A stretch of 47,818 bases of DNA from Chromatiales bacterium (GTDB lineage Bacteria > Pseudomonadota > Gammaproteobacteria > Chromatiales > Chromatiaceae). Below, in pieces: positions 37,140 through 46,774 of the stretch; position 1 is the stretch's first letter; every line of letters starts with the position of its first letter. The notes beneath the pieces were generated by a model. That model saw only the letters and a program-made list of their open reading frames with translations, did no database searches and was not told the DNA's origin. The position numbers and the translations under genes were made by a program. The stretch covers positions 1 to 47,818 of the forward strand of contig JANQEV010000021.1 of assembly GCA_028278145.1 (NCBI GenBank), given 5' to 3'.

Positions 37140-39311
37140 TTAAAAAAGCTTCTCCAACAGCTTCTTTTTCAACCTGTCCTTAGGCGAATCTCTATCATCA
37201 TCCCCCTCTGCACCATCCTTCTTAGCATCCTTACCTAGCAACTTTTTCTCTAAAGCAGATTTGAGTTCATCTTTCTTCAGATCTAAGAGAACCTTCTGCC
37301 ACTCTACGTTCCACTTAGGCGCAGCCAAGGGACCGGTAAAGCGTACAGGAACGCCAATCTTCTTACGCTTCAACTCCTCCAGAGCCGCAAGATCATGACC
37401 TCCCTCCCCTTTGGAAGTCTCAACGATAAATACCTGGGTTGTGTAATCCAGAATCTCCCGAACCAGATTTACTGCACCTTTTCCGTTCACCCGAAAAAAT
37501 GGCGATAGCGCCTTTAAATCACTGTTATGCAGAACACCATTCCGCACCACTGCACTACCGGTTATCTGTGAGAAATCAGTCTGCACCGGACCCGAGGACG
37601 AGGGAGCAGACTTACCTGAAAGCAACGCCTTGGCCCGACGCAGTTCAGCAGCCAGGTTTATGCCTTTGATTGCCCCTCGCATGAATTTGAAATTCATTTT
37701 CCCATTCAGAGTACGTTTCAGCGCAGCCACACTATTGCCGCTTGCAGACAGATTGGCGCGATAGTAACCCTGACCTGTCAGACGGTCCTGACCTGCAACA
37801 GCCTTGATGAGTGACCCCATGTGTACTTTTGACAGGTTACTATTAATCTTGACCCTAGGCGTTTTCCCTTTCAGATTAAGATCCACGTTTCCACTGTAAC
37901 TTCCCTTGTAGAAGCCACCAATTTTCTGTGCGGTCTGCACCAACCCACCTTTAGCCTTTATGGTAAAGAGTACTTTTTGAGCCAACATCTTATTTATCGT
38001 CACACGACCGATATTTACCGAACCATTTAGATTCAGGCTACGCAGACTAGCCACAGGGAACAGCTGCTCTTGTTTTGATGCCTTGCCGCCCCTGGTCTTC
38101 CCTGTGGATTTTCCTTGTGGCTTTTTAGCCTGAGCCTGGGACATATAGCGGTCAAGGTTGATGGCATCGACGTTCAGCTTAAAGGCCGCTGCGGCTCCAC
38201 GCAGAATGGCATTACCAGTGATCTTGGTATCATCCAGCCGGATCAGAAGTTTATTAAGATTAGTGGATGTTCCCTTTGAGGTGAGGCTTAAGCTGGCAGC
38301 CAGGCGCCCCAGGGCCTTGGGGTCAGAAGTGGCAGGAATATCCATTCCTTGGCTTTTCATCCACTCACGCAGATTAAACTCAGCCAGTTCTACCTGTCCA
38401 TTAATCACCTGAGACTTAGTACCTAGATTTGTGCCCTTAATATTACCCTTCAGATCCATCGCACCTGATTGGACTCGCAAATTCTGAGCTGAGAGTGATT
38501 TACCATCCAGAGACATGGATAATTTGGTTGCAAGATCTGCCTTGAGTTTTCCGTTGGGCAGAGAATCCCCTTGAGCATCCAAGGAGATTTTCAGATCAGC
38601 CACACTCAGTAGCTTTTTGACCTCATCCATCAGAACTGTACCACTCAGGCTGACCCGCGCCTTGAGTGCTGGCTCCCTACTTTGCAACAGCATATCCATA
38701 TCGAGACCAACAGGATCTCCTGGAACTATTGCACCACTGTTGAGATTTAGTTCGCTGATTTCATACTTTTGTCCAGACTGACGGTCATCCCAGCTAATCT
38801 TTGCATCCTTTATCTCTACTCCGCCAATAGAGAACCCGGACAGACCTACAGAAGAATCCTGCTTCTTCGGCTCCATTTCCTCAGGTGTCTTGGTTTTTTT
38901 CTCCTGCTCTTTTGCCAGATCATCCCAGTTACTAAGACCACCCTTATTTTTTGCCAGGTTTAGAGTAACTCCATCCAGACCTATGGTATCCACCTCCAGC
39001 CGCTTATCCAGTAGCGGCTTAAGCTTAACCCTGACTGCAGCATGCTTGATTGCTGCAAATGGCTTATCGCCAAAGCCTTTGGCATTGCTTAGCTCCACAC
39101 CATCTATTTTTAACCCGAGCCAGGGAAATACTGAAAGATCCAGATCACCGGCTATCTTCAGATCACGGCCAGTATGCTCCTTTACCTGTTTGACGATTTC
39201 ACCCTTGAAATCATTTGGATCCACCACTAGTGGCAAAATTACTGAGGCTGCAACCACCAGTAACAGCACTACACCAATAAATATTCCAAGGATCTTAAAC
39301 AGCTTTGCCAT
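37140..39311 (-). CDS. asmA: AsmA family protein
   Basis: The 723-residue protein has a single N-terminal membrane helix (about 5-30) followed by a long periplasmic beta-rich domain. The AsmA N-terminal domain is recognised by VVDPNDFKGEIVKQVKEHTGRDLKIAGDLDLSVFPWLGLKIDGVEL, and C-terminal ASGNSVAALKRTLNGKMNF..GAIKGINLAAELRRAK. The family acts in the envelope; related proteins (TamB, YhdP) bridge phospholipids between membranes, and AsmA-family function is similar but less settled. It sits upstream of yggX on the same strand. A Lys/Asp-rich tail follows the conserved domain. Confidence 0.92.
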   Translation of the reverse strand: MAKLFKILGIFIGVVLLLVVAASVILPLVVDPNDFKGEIVKQVKEHTGRDLKIAGDLDLSVFPWLGLKIDGVELSNAKGFGDKPFAAIKHAAVRVKLKPLLDKRLEVDTIGLDGVTLNLAKNKGGLSNWDDLAKEQEKKTKTPEEMEPKKQDSSVGLSGFSIGGVEIKDAKISWDDRQSGQKYEISELNLNSGAIVPGDPVGLDMDMLLQSREPALKARVSLSGTVLMDEVKKLLSVADLKISLDAQGDSLPNGKLKADLATKLSMSLDGKSLSAQNLRVQSGAMDLKGNIKGTNLGTKSQVINGQVELAEFNLREWMKSQGMDIPATSDPKALGRLAASLSLTSKGTSTNLNKLLIRLDDTKITGNAILRGAAAAFKLNVDAINLDRYMSQAQAKKPQGKSTGKTRGGKASKQEQLFPVASLRSLNLNGSVNIGRVTINKMLAQKVLFTIKAKGGLVQTAQKIGGFYKGSYSGNVDLNLKGKTPRVKINSNLSKVHMGSLIKAVAGQDRLTGQGYYRANLSASGNSVAALKRTLNGKMNFKFMRGAIKGINLAAELRRAKALLSGKSAPSSSGPVQTDFSQITGSAVVRNGVLHNSDLKALSPFFRVNGKGAVNLVREILDYTTQVFIVETSKGEGGHDLAALEELKRKKIGVPVRFTGPLAAPKWNVEWQKVLLDLKKDELKSALEKKLLGKDAKKDGAEGDDDRDSPKDRLKKKLLEKLF

Positions 39312-39858
39312 TACGACCTCCGTGGCAGCATTGATTATTATGTTGAATCAGATTAGTTCAGGGGTAGAGTCGATATTTTTTCTAACAGAATACCTAAATC
39401 CGTCACAGTTGAAGTCTAGCAAATATTAGTGGTGGGGACCTGCGCAAAAAATAACGGAAGATATATGGCAAGGTGGTGGGATAAAAAAGGGCTACAGAAA
39501 ACCTCCAGTAAACAGGTCATTTTTCTGTTGTTCAAGTATCAACCCCAATACTTGAACGACCAAGACCACTAACAACACTCTCAGCAGTTGAGGATAGTGC
39601 CCAGTTGTAATAGAGATATGAGCGTCCTTTTTTGTCCCGCCAGTTTCCACGTACCAATTCCCTCATTAATTACTAATACTCTACACTCCCTAAGCACACA
39701 GCCAAAGATAATATTAAACTCGATTGCTTAGTTATGAACCAAAGCCCATGTATTTACCAATAATCACTGTTATCTAGTGACCGATTCCTATTTATTTATA
39801 TCGTCATCGTTCTTTTAATTGTGTAGAAAGCCATGGGATTTGTTACGAAGTGATCGAA
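39312..39858. other. Gene-free spacer between asmA and tRNA-Gly
   Basis: No gene recognised. It holds a strong hairpin at 39527-39560 (listed separately) and an AT-rich stretch that probably contains the asmA promoter. The tRNA-Gly gene, on the minus strand, starts at the far end of the region, beyond this spacer. Confidence 0.45.
39527..39560. repeat. Inverted repeat/hairpin without poly-T
   Basis: GTTGTTCAAGTAT pairs with ATACTTGAACGAC (one G-T wobble) around an eight-base loop. No T-run follows on either strand, so it is not an ordinary terminator. It could be a small RNA, an operator or a relic. Confidence 0.55.
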
Positions 39859-39932
39859 TGGAGCGGGTAGCGGGAGTCGAACCCGCCTCACTAGCTTGGG
39901 AAGCTAGGGTAATACCGATATACGATACCCGC
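39859..39932 (-). tRNA. tRNA-Gly (CCC)
   Basis: On the minus strand, acceptor GCGGGTA pairs with TACCCGC, followed by T and an encoded CCA. The anticodon arm CTAGC-TTCCCAA-GCTAG gives anticodon CCC, which reads GGG glycine codons. The T-arm is GCGGGTTCGACTCCCGC. Length 74 bases. Confidence 0.96.
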
Positions 39933-40015
39933 GCTTATGGTTAGTAATTACCGCCACTTAGAAACTGATTTGATTCTATGCCCCACACATGGTTTGACGC
40001 AAGTTGCCACCAATT

Positions 40016-41854
40016 TTAGTTACGTTTAGCTGTTGATGACACAACCCCATACATCTGATTGATTGCATCTTGATTATGCGCAATCACCTCTGCTCGTTTA
40101 ACTTTTAGAGTAGGGGTCAAGAGACCATTATCAATAGTCCATGGTTCAAGTTGGGCAGAAACCCTACGGATCTTGGCATAACCTGGGAAATTCTTAAGCG
40201 TATCTTTGATACGCCCCAACAGCATACTATTCAGACCTGCGTCCTGCACACTTGTTGGATCCTCAGGATCCAGATTAAACTCCTGTGCCAATCCCGGCCA
40301 TAGATCAGGATTCAGTACCACCAGTGCACTGAGGAATGGGCGGCCTTCTCCTATTACCATAACCTGCTCAAAAACCGGATCCAGGCTTATGGCCAGCTCC
40401 ATATCCCCAGGGGGAACCTTCTCTCCGTTGGACAGCACCAGGATATCCTTGATGCGGCCAGTGATATAGATATGGTTATTCTCGATCCTGGCCTGATCAC
40501 CGGTATGCAGCCAGCCGTCTGCATCTATCATCCTGGAGGTAGCAGCGTGATTATTCCAGTACCCCAGCATGACCCCTGGACTCTTCACCAGCAGTTCGTC
40601 ATTGTCACCGATACACACCTCAATATTGCGCAGTGGCACCCCAACACTTGCCGGCACATTATCCTCAAAGGTATTTACACTGATGTTGGGACTGGTTTCT
40701 GTAAGGCCATAGCCCTGTAGAATGGGGATCCCCAATCCGATGAAGGTCTCAGCAATCTCCGGTGCCAGCGGCGCCCCACCACTGACTGCAACCCGCAGTT
40801 GTCCACCCAGCTTCGCTTTAACCTTATCTGCCACCCGTTTTTGCAGTAGCGGCCACAGGACCAGTGATGGGTGCCATGCAGCCCGCCCCTGCTGCCATAG
40901 AAAGCGTCTCCACCCAACTTTAACCGTAAGATCAAACACCTTAGCGGCAACTTGCGGCCCCTTTTTCAGCTGATCTCTGATACGTCTATACACGCGCTCA
41001 AAGATACGTGGCACCGCAATAATAATAGTAGGACGTTGTGTTACCAGATCCTCTGCCAGCTGCGCCACCGACCTGGCATAGACCACGGTGGAACCGGTCA
41101 TGATAGGCAGATAGTAACCGCAAGTACGCTCCAGGGTATGGGACAGTGGCAAAAAGGATAGAAACAGGTCTTCCCGATAGCAATCAAGCAGGGCCAGGGC
41201 CCCATGAGCCACGGAAAGGATATTATAGTGACTGAGCATGACCCCCTTGGGGCGTCCGGTGGTTCCAGAGGTATAGATAATGGAAGCCAGGCTGTTGGTA
41301 TCCGTTCCCACAGGACACAGCTCATCACCAGATTCCGGTAACCAGTCTGCAACCAACTGTACACGCGCATCAGACTGTTCAATTCCGGAGTTGTCCGTAG
41401 CTGAATCCAGAACCAGAATTCGCTGTAACTCATTGTTTTCCAATAGTTCAGGGGCAAGCTTTCCCCAGCGACCCGCATCCTGCACCAACAACAGTTTTAC
41501 ATCAGCATCTGCCAGGATATAGGAGGTATTCTCCGGGCGATCATCGGTATACAACGGCACCACCACCAACCCCAGCCCCTGGCAGGCCTGGTCAAACATC
41601 ACCCACTGGGGTGAATTCCTGAGTTGCAGTGCGACCCGATCACCAGGATTCAGCCCCTCTCTGGCCAGGGCCGACTGCCAGCGGGCAATCTGCTGCGCCA
41701 TCTCCTGCCAGGTATACTCAACCCAGCTGGAAGAGCGGCGAGAGTAACTTCTGTAAGCCACCAGATCAGGGGTGCGGCGCAGGCGTTGCAGGAACAGCCC
41801 ATACAGGGTCACTGCGCTATCCGCAGAAATCAGGTCTTCACTCCACTGCTGCAA
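40016..41854 (-). CDS. Long-chain acyl-CoA synthetase (AMP-forming)
   Basis: AMP-binding enzyme that activates fatty acids to acyl-CoA at the membrane. The 612 residues have the ATP motif IIYTSGTTGRPKGVMLSHYN, the A5-type motif QGYGLTETSPNISVN, DGWLHTGDQARIENNHIYITGRIKDILVLSNGEKVPPGDME, and a C-terminal lysine segment PTLKVKRAEVI. This subgroup, with a long linker between the adenylation and C-terminal domains, acts on long-chain or very-long-chain acids. The start is a TTG with GGAGA seven bases upstream. A MITE-like element begins 32 bases upstream and may affect its promoter. Exact chain length is not known. Confidence 0.91.
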   Translation of the reverse strand: MQQWSEDLISADSAVTLYGLFLQRLRRTPDLVAYRSYSRRSSSWVEYTWQEMAQQIARWQSALAREGLNPGDRVALQLRNSPQWVMFDQACQGLGLVVVPLYTDDRPENTSYILADADVKLLLVQDAGRWGKLAPELLENNELQRILVLDSATDNSGIEQSDARVQLVADWLPESGDELCPVGTDTNSLASIIYTSGTTGRPKGVMLSHYNILSVAHGALALLDCYREDLFLSFLPLSHTLERTCGYYLPIMTGSTVVYARSVAQLAEDLVTQRPTIIIAVPRIFERVYRRIRDQLKKGPQVAAKVFDLTVKVGWRRFLWQQGRAAWHPSLVLWPLLQKRVADKVKAKLGGQLRVAVSGGAPLAPEIAETFIGLGIPILQGYGLTETSPNISVNTFEDNVPASVGVPLRNIEVCIGDNDELLVKSPGVMLGYWNNHAATSRMIDADGWLHTGDQARIENNHIYITGRIKDILVLSNGEKVPPGDMELAISLDPVFEQVMVIGEGRPFLSALVVLNPDLWPGLAQEFNLDPEDPTSVQDAGLNSMLLGRIKDTLKNFPGYAKIRRVSAQLEPWTIDNGLLTPTLKVKRAEVIAHNQDAINQMYGVVSSTAKRN

Positions 41855-41885
41855 GGGGTTGTCTCCGCTTTTATCGTTATTACAG

Positions 41886-42160
41886 GGAGCCTCTAATTAA
41901 TTCCATGATGGCCGAGACGTTGCCTTTGCGACTTGAGATGCAAGGCGGCTTGTGCAGCTAATGGCCCTAGTCCTTAGCAAGCAAGCCAACACAGTAGATC
42001 TGGCGCAAAGACGCGTCCCGTATGGGTTTGCGCCAAATGGCGCGCTCGCTGTGTTGTGGTGCTTGCCGTATAGCTATGGCATGCGGCCTGCGCACCACGC
42101 CTTGCGATCATCGCCATTTGGACACAAACTCGGTTCATCAGCGAATTAATCAGAGGCTCC
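41886..42160. mobile_element. MITE-like palindromic element with terminal inverted repeats
   Basis: The ends are GGAGCCTCTAATTAATTC (41886-41903) and GAATTAATCAGAGGCTCC (42143-42160), inverted repeats of 18 bases with one mismatch. Inside, arms mirror each other for most of the length: GCAAGCAAGCCAACACAG against CTGTGTTGTGGTGCTTGC, GATGCAAGGCGGC against the complement near 42100, and TGGCGCAAA against TTTGCGCCA. The 275-base unit contains no transposase gene, so it is a non-autonomous repeat or a structured intergenic repeat. No target duplication is visible. It lies between the divergent acyl-CoA synthetase and thiS genes. Confidence 0.8.
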
Positions 42161-42251
42161 TTTATATCGGGTGTGTGTAAATTAGTCACACAGTTCTGTT
42201 AATATGCAGCTTTCCAATGCATACAGATATCCTCAATCAAGAAGGTCCCCC

Positions 42252-42452
42252 ATGCAAATCTATCTAAACGGAGAACAACAGCAGATCTCCGAAGACACTA
42301 CTATGAGCGAACTGCTGCAAACACTAGATCTGGGAGAAGAGCGCTTTGCAGTGGAGGTAAATGAGGAACTGGTACCACGCAGCAACTTTGACCAACATCG
42401 CCTGCAACCGGGTGATAGGGTGGAGGTTGTCCAGGCTATCGGTGGAGGCTGA
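42252..42452 (+). CDS. thiS: Sulfur carrier protein ThiS
   Basis: Ubiquitin-like carrier that delivers sulfur as a thiocarboxylate for thiazole synthesis. The 66-residue protein begins MQIYLNGEQQQISED and ends in the essential Gly-Gly (VEVVQAIGGG). I chose the ATG with AAGAAGG upstream; a longer open stretch to 42204 reads through a poor region. thiG follows after 103 bases, its partner in thiamine biosynthesis. Confidence 0.94.
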   Translation: MQIYLNGEQQQISEDTTMSELLQTLDLGEERFAVEVNEELVPRSNFDQHRLQPGDRVEVVQAIGGG

Positions 42453-42555
42453 CAGCCCCACCCTTCAAACCATGGCCTAACAAGGCTATCCTTGGTCGAG
42501 GCGGCAAAGGCCGCAGACCTGAACTGAATCCTGAAAATGATGGAAGTAGAGAGAG

Positions 42556-43347
42556 ATGTCAGAAAATACAGCAGACACATTTACCATCGCCGGCAAGGTG
42601 TACAACTCCCGCCTCCTGGTAGGCACCGGCAAGTACAAAGATATGGAAGAGACCGGCGCGGCCATCGCGGAGAGTGGGGCCGAGATTGTTACCGTTGCCG
42701 TGCGCCGCACCAACATGGGACAGAACAAGGACGAACCAAACATTCTGGATGTCCTGCCACCTGAGCGGTACACCATCCTACCCAACACTGCCGGCTGCTA
42801 TGATGCCAAGACTGCGGTGCGCACCTGCAAGCTGGCCCGTGAAATGCTAGACGGCCACAACCTGGTGAAGCTGGAGGTATTGGGAGACGAGAAGACCCTG
42901 TTCCCGGATGTGATGCAGACCATCACTGCTGCCGAAGAGCTGATCAAGGACGGGTTTGACGTTATGGTCTACACCAACGATGACCCCATCGTGGCACGGG
43001 AGCTGGAAAAAATCGGCTGCATCGCCGTCATGCCCCTGGCCGCTCCCATCGGCTCTGGTCTGGGTATCCGTAACAAGCTCAATATCCGCACCATCGTGGA
43101 AAACGCCAATGTTCCCATCCTGGTGGACGCCGGCGTTGGTACTGCATCAGATGCTGCCGAAGCCATGGAGCTGGGATGTGACGGGGTATTGATGAATACG
43201 GCAATTGCCGCAGCGGATAACCCAATCCTGATGGCATCAGCCATGAGAAAGGCCATTGAAGCAGGACGTGAAGCCTACCTGGCTGGACGTATGCCAGCCA
43301 AACGTTTTGCTTCTGCCTCATCACCCATCGAAGGCATGTTCTTCTAG
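42556..43347 (+). CDS. thiG: Thiazole synthase
   Basis: Condenses 1-deoxyxylulose-5-phosphate, dehydroglycine and ThiS-thiocarboxylate to the thiazole ring of thiamine. The 263-residue protein has the lysine segment [11 protein letters not shown], in which the Schiff-base lysine lies, [45 protein letters not shown], and the phosphate-binding glycines. The ribosome site is AGAGAG just upstream. It is followed by a long hairpin, then trmB. thiH or thiO is not here. Confidence 0.96.
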   Translation: MSENTADTFTIAGKVYNSRLLVGTGKYKDMEETGAAIAESGAEIVTVAVRRTNMGQNKDEPNILDVLPPERYTILPNTAGCYDAKTAVRTCKLAREMLDGHNLVKLEVLGDEKTLFPDVMQTITAAEELIKDGFDVMVYTNDDPIVARELEKIGCIAVMPLAAPIGSGLGIRNKLNIRTIVENANVPILVDAGVGTASDAAEAMELGCDGVLMNTAIAAADNPILMASAMRKAIEAGREAYLAGRMPAKRFASASSPIEGMFF

Positions 43348-43356
43348 ACATTTATC

Positions 43357-43386
43357 TCAGGCCCTTCACTCAAGTGAAGGGCCTGA
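43357..43386. repeat. Strong hairpin between thiG and trmB
   Basis: TCAGGCCCTTCACT pairs with AGTGAAGGGCCTGA, with only CA between, a 14-base perfect stem. No T-run follows on the plus strand (TATCC), so it is either an attenuator or a weak terminator after thiG. A GTG at 43374 lies in the 3' arm, which argues against starting trmB there. Confidence 0.7.
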
Positions 43387-43409
43387 TATCCATCAACCAG
43401 ACCCAGCCC

Positions 43410-44105
43410 ATGACAGAGAGCGATAGACATCATCGCAAGATCCGCAGCTATGTGTTGCGCGAAGGGCGTCTGACGGCTGGCCAGCAACGGGCCTTCGAAA
43501 CCCTGTGGCCAGAATTCGGCATCGACTTCACACCAAACCAAGTTCTGGATCTACCAGCAATCTTTGGCAACGATAATCCGGTAATCCTTGAGATTGGCTT
43601 TGGCAACGGGGCATCCCTGGCTGAGATGGCCAACCGCAATCCACAGCAGAACTATCTGGGTATTGAAGTACACAGTCCGGGAGTAGGACGACTGCTGCTG
43701 GATATAGAAGAGCGCGGCCTGAGCAATCTGCGGGTTATGCGACATGATGCAGTAGAGCTGTTGGAAACTAGCATTGGCCCTGCATCCCTATCCGGGGTCT
43801 ATCTGTTCTTTCCCGACCCCTGGCACAAGAAGAAACACCACAAACGGCGCATTCTGCAACCATCTCTGGTACAACTACTGGCAAAGGTCATCAAGCCAGG
43901 TGGAATTTTCCACGCCGCCACCGACTGGGAACACTATGCCGAACAGATGCTGGAGGTATTGGGTGATGCTGATACACTATTTGAGAACAGCGCCGGGATA
44001 GGTGACTTCTCACCCCGGCCGGATTACCGCCCCATCACCAAGTTTGAGCAGCGCGGTGAACGTCTGGGGCATGGGGTCTGGGATCTCATCTTTCAGCGTC
44101 TATAA
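43410..44105 (+). CDS. trmB: tRNA (guanine-N7)-methyltransferase
   Basis: Methylates G46 in the variable loop of tRNA. The 231-residue protein shows the SAM motif ILEIGFGNGASLAEMA, the TrmB signature YLFFPDPWHKKKHHKRRILQ, and HAATDWEHYAEQML. The ATG of MTESDRHHRKIRSYVLREGR is chosen because the alternative GTG at 43374 falls inside the hairpin, although neither has a good ribosome site. The FetA gene starts five bases after the stop. Confidence 0.94.
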   Translation: MTESDRHHRKIRSYVLREGRLTAGQQRAFETLWPEFGIDFTPNQVLDLPAIFGNDNPVILEIGFGNGASLAEMANRNPQQNYLGIEVHSPGVGRLLLDIEERGLSNLRVMRHDAVELLETSIGPASLSGVYLFFPDPWHKKKHHKRRILQPSLVQLLAKVIKPGGIFHAATDWEHYAEQMLEVLGDADTLFENSAGIGDFSPRPDYRPITKFEQRGERLGHGVWDLIFQRL

Positions 44106-44110
44106 CCGAT

Positions 44111-44713
44111 ATGACCACACTCACTCTTATCCAATTTCAGAGTCATCAGCTCGAACCCATCGACATGGAATTGGGTAGTGGAGAGTGCATTACCCTGTCC
44201 GGACCATCCGGCAGCGGCAAGACCCTGCTGCTACGCGCCCTGGCCGACCTGGACCCACATCAGGGCGAGGTCCGGCTAGATGATCAACCACAAAATAGAA
44301 TTCCGGCACCGGAGTGGCGCCGCCAGGTAGGTCTGCTGCCCACTGAAAGCCACTGGTGGCATGAATCCATCGGACCACATATTCCGGCCATAGATGGAAC
44401 GATCCTGCATAACCTTGGGTTTGAAGATAAGTGTCTGGAGTGGCAGGTAAGTCGCCTCTCCAGTGGCGAACGCCAACGCCTGGCGCTGGCACGCCTGTTA
44501 TCCAACCAGCCAAAGGTGCTGCTGCTGGATGAACCAACCGCCAATCTGGATGCCGAGAATGCGCAACGGGTGGAACAGGTAATCCAGCAATACCGCCAGG
44601 ATAGTGGCTGCAGTGTAATCTGGGTGAGCCACACCCTGGAGCAACGCCAACGAGTGGGAGAGAGGGGATACATAATCAAGGGCAATAGACTGGAGCCGGA
44701 AGCATGGACCTGA
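44111..44713 (+). CDS. fetA: ABC transporter ATP-binding protein FetA (YbbL) type
   Basis: The 200-residue ATPase contains Walker A LSGPSGSGKTLLLRAL, the signature LSSGERQRLALARLL and Walker B VLLLDEPTANLD. Together with the permease that overlaps its end by 10 bases, it matches the FetAB (YbbLM) pair, which exports iron and lowers oxidative damage in E. coli. Short and lacking any extra domain, as typical. Confidence 0.85.
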   Translation: MTTLTLIQFQSHQLEPIDMELGSGECITLSGPSGSGKTLLLRALADLDPHQGEVRLDDQPQNRIPAPEWRRQVGLLPTESHWWHESIGPHIPAIDGTILHNLGFEDKCLEWQVSRLSSGERQRLALARLLSNQPKVLLLDEPTANLDAENAQRVEQVIQQYRQDSGCSVIWVSHTLEQRQRVGERGYIIKGNRLEPEAWT

Positions 44714-45513
44714 TCACCCTCAGCCCCCTGGACCTATCTATTGCAGCCGTACTGGTATTGGCCCTGGCCATTATCTCCTGGCGCCTGCAACTGGGAGTGG
44801 AGAAGAGACTACTGCTGGCAGCACTGCGCAGCGTAATCCAACTGGGACTTCTGGGACTGGTACTCAAGACCCTGTTTGCCCAGTCCAATCCCTGGCTGAT
44901 CGGACTGCTGTGCCTGTTCATGCTGGTTGTCGCCGGATACGAGGTAATGGCCCGCCAGCAGCGGCGCTTCACCGGACCCTGGGGCATGGGCATAGGCACC
45001 CTGTCCATGTTCATCTCCTCTTTCAGCATCACCCTGCTGGCCCTGCAACTGGTGGTGAGAGTAGAGCCCTGGTATACGCCGCAATACCTTATTCCTTTGC
45101 TCGGCATGTTACTGGGCAACACCATGTCCGGTATAGCCATCGCCATGGACAACCTGACCCACAACACCTGGCTGCAGCGTGGCAGTATAGAGGGACGCCT
45201 GATCCTGGGAGAGAGTTGGAGCAGTGCCATTGCCGATATCCGACGCGATGCCCTGCGTGCAGGACTGATACCCATCATCAATGCCATGGCCACAGCCGGA
45301 ATTGTCAGTCTTCCCGGCATGATGACCGGCCAGATCCTGGCAGGAAGCCCGCCCCTGGAAGCTGCCAAATATCAGATCATGATTCTGTTGCTGATAGCGG
45401 CCGGAACTGGACTGGGCGCCATTAGTGCGGTATGGATCAGCTCGCGGCATCTGTTCGATGAACGCCAACGTCTGCGGTTGGAGCGACTTACACAGTCAAA
45501 CAGATTTAGTTGA
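44704..45513 (+). CDS. fetB: ABC transporter permease FetB (YbbM) type
   Basis: Integral membrane protein of 269 residues with about seven helices, matching the UPF0014/FetB family: LLLAALRSVIQLGLLGLVLKTLF, LLGMLLGNTMSGIAIAMDN, TAGIVSLPGMMTGQILAGSPPLEAAKYQIMILLLIAAG. The family mediates iron export with FetA. Start overlaps the FetA gene, so the two are co-translated. Confidence 0.88.
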   Translation: MDLITLSPLDLSIAAVLVLALAIISWRLQLGVEKRLLLAALRSVIQLGLLGLVLKTLFAQSNPWLIGLLCLFMLVVAGYEVMARQQRRFTGPWGMGIGTLSMFISSFSITLLALQLVVRVEPWYTPQYLIPLLGMLLGNTMSGIAIAMDNLTHNTWLQRGSIEGRLILGESWSSAIADIRRDALRAGLIPIINAMATAGIVSLPGMMTGQILAGSPPLEAAKYQIMILLLIAAGTGLGAISAVWISSRHLFDERQRLRLERLTQSNRFS

Positions 45514-45539
45514 GAACGCCTGGCTCTACCTGGATGGAT

Positions 45540-45803
45540 CTATTCAGCATTTTCCCGCACGCCAGGAAGCCACATACGCACCAGCCTTATGATAAGTAAC
45601 GCAACCGGTGTGCCATGCATCAATAGATCGAAGATATCTATAGGTCGTACCAGCTCACCTGCTGCCAGCATCTTCAGTTTCTGCCACAGATGAGGTTCAG
45701 GCACAAACGGCGCCAGCCCCAGCAACAGGCTGGCCACTACCAGGGCCGAAATAGATATACCATCCAACCGTTCCAGCAGAGTTGGGTGCTTCTTCTCCGT
45801 CAT
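45540..45803 (-). CDS. Small two-helix membrane protein of unknown function
   Basis: The 87 residues have two hydrophobic helices (about 16-32 and 61-78) separated by PEPHLWQKLKMLAAGELVRPIDIFDLLMHG. I recall proteins with this EPHL-K-RMLFAG-RPIDIFDLLLHG pattern across gammaproteobacteria, with no assigned function. Its start codon overlaps the macrodomain gene stop (TAATG), so it is translated with it. Confidence 0.82.
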   Translation of the reverse strand: MTEKKHPTLLERLDGISISALVVASLLLGLAPFVPEPHLWQKLKMLAAGELVRPIDIFDLLMHGTPVALLIIRLVRMWLPGVRENAE

Positions 45804-46300
45804 TACATCTCCTCAAGCAGTTCTCTATACATCTGGGCATCCGATTCAGAAAAACAGCAGGCGATAATCCGCTCGAATCCTACAGCTGCCTGCATGGCAT
45901 CCAATGCTATCCTGGCCGCCCCTGGCTTGGGGTATCCGTATACCCCGGTACTGATGCCGGGAAAGGCAATACTGTTTACGCCATGCTCTCTGGCCAGAGC
46001 CAAGGAGGTATGATAACAGGAGCGCAGCAGCTCTGGCTCTCCAACATCTCCGCCGCGCCACACTGGACCCACAGTATGGATCACCCACTTTGCCGGCAGA
46101 TTAAATCCCGGGGTAATGCGTGCCTCACCCGTGGGGCAGCCACCCAGTGGTCGACAGGCTTCCAGCAGTTGCGGACCAGCAGCGCGATGGATAGCCCCAT
46201 CCACTCCACCCCCTCCCAACAGAGAGCTATTTGCAGCATTGACTATGGCATCCACCTCAAGCCGTGTAATATCCCCCTGCACTATTTCTATCCTGGCCAT
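45803..46300 (-). CDS. Macrodomain O-acetyl-ADP-ribose deacetylase (YmdB type)
   Basis: The 165-residue cytoplasmic protein has the macrodomain marks [34 protein letters not shown] and [20 protein letters not shown]. YmdB-type enzymes deacetylate O-acetyl-ADP-ribose and remove ADP-ribose from acidic residues. I chose the ATG of [10 protein letters not shown] because the open stretch upstream has no homology and the size matches. A small membrane protein gene overlaps its stop. Confidence 0.9.
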   Translation of the reverse strand: MARIEIVQGDITRLEVDAIVNAANSSLLGGGGVDGAIHRAAGPQLLEACRPLGGCPTGEARITPGFNLPAKWVIHTVGPVWRGGDVGEPELLRSCYHTSLALAREHGVNSIAFPGISTGVYGYPKPGAARIALDAMQAAVGFERIIACCFSESDAQMYRELLEEM

Positions 46301-46376
46301 GTAAGCAACTACCTCAAGTAGAAATGAACAATTCAGATCAAAACAGCAACTGCTTAGTCTGTATAGCATAACACCC

Positions 46377-46703
46377 ATGAGCACCCTTTCCGGCATCCTT
46401 GGCATAATCCTGATCATCTGGTTCTGGCTGGACAGTGCACGCGCCCGTGAGTTGGCTGTCGCTATCTGTGCCAAGGCCTGCGACCAACGCAACGTACAGT
46501 TTCTGGATCAGACTGTGGCCCTGCGTCGCCTTGGAGTAAGCTGGACTACACATGGCATCCGCCTGCGCCGCACCTACCGTTTTGATTTCAGTGAAGAGGG
46601 AATGGCCCGCCATAGCGGGCATATCGTAATGGTGGGAATTCAACTGCTGGAGTTCAGCCTGGGCCTGCCCAGCTACATGCCATCAGATCCGGGACAACAC
46701 TAG
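46377..46703 (+). CDS. DUF3301-type membrane protein
   Basis: The 108-residue protein has one N-terminal membrane helix ([21 protein letters not shown]), then [53 protein letters not shown], which I recognise as the DUF3301 pattern. No function is known. Divergent from the macrodomain gene and upstream of pyrE by 71 bases. Confidence 0.85.
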   Translation: MSTLSGILGIILIIWFWLDSARARELAVAICAKACDQRNVQFLDQTVALRRLGVSWTTHGIRLRRTYRFDFSEEGMARHSGHIVMVGIQLLEFSLGLPSYMPSDPGQH

Positions 46704-46774
46704 TGGAATAAACCGTTGCATCCACATCCATGCGCACGGACAATACAACCAGTGTCCATGCAAGGTAGTGAGTT

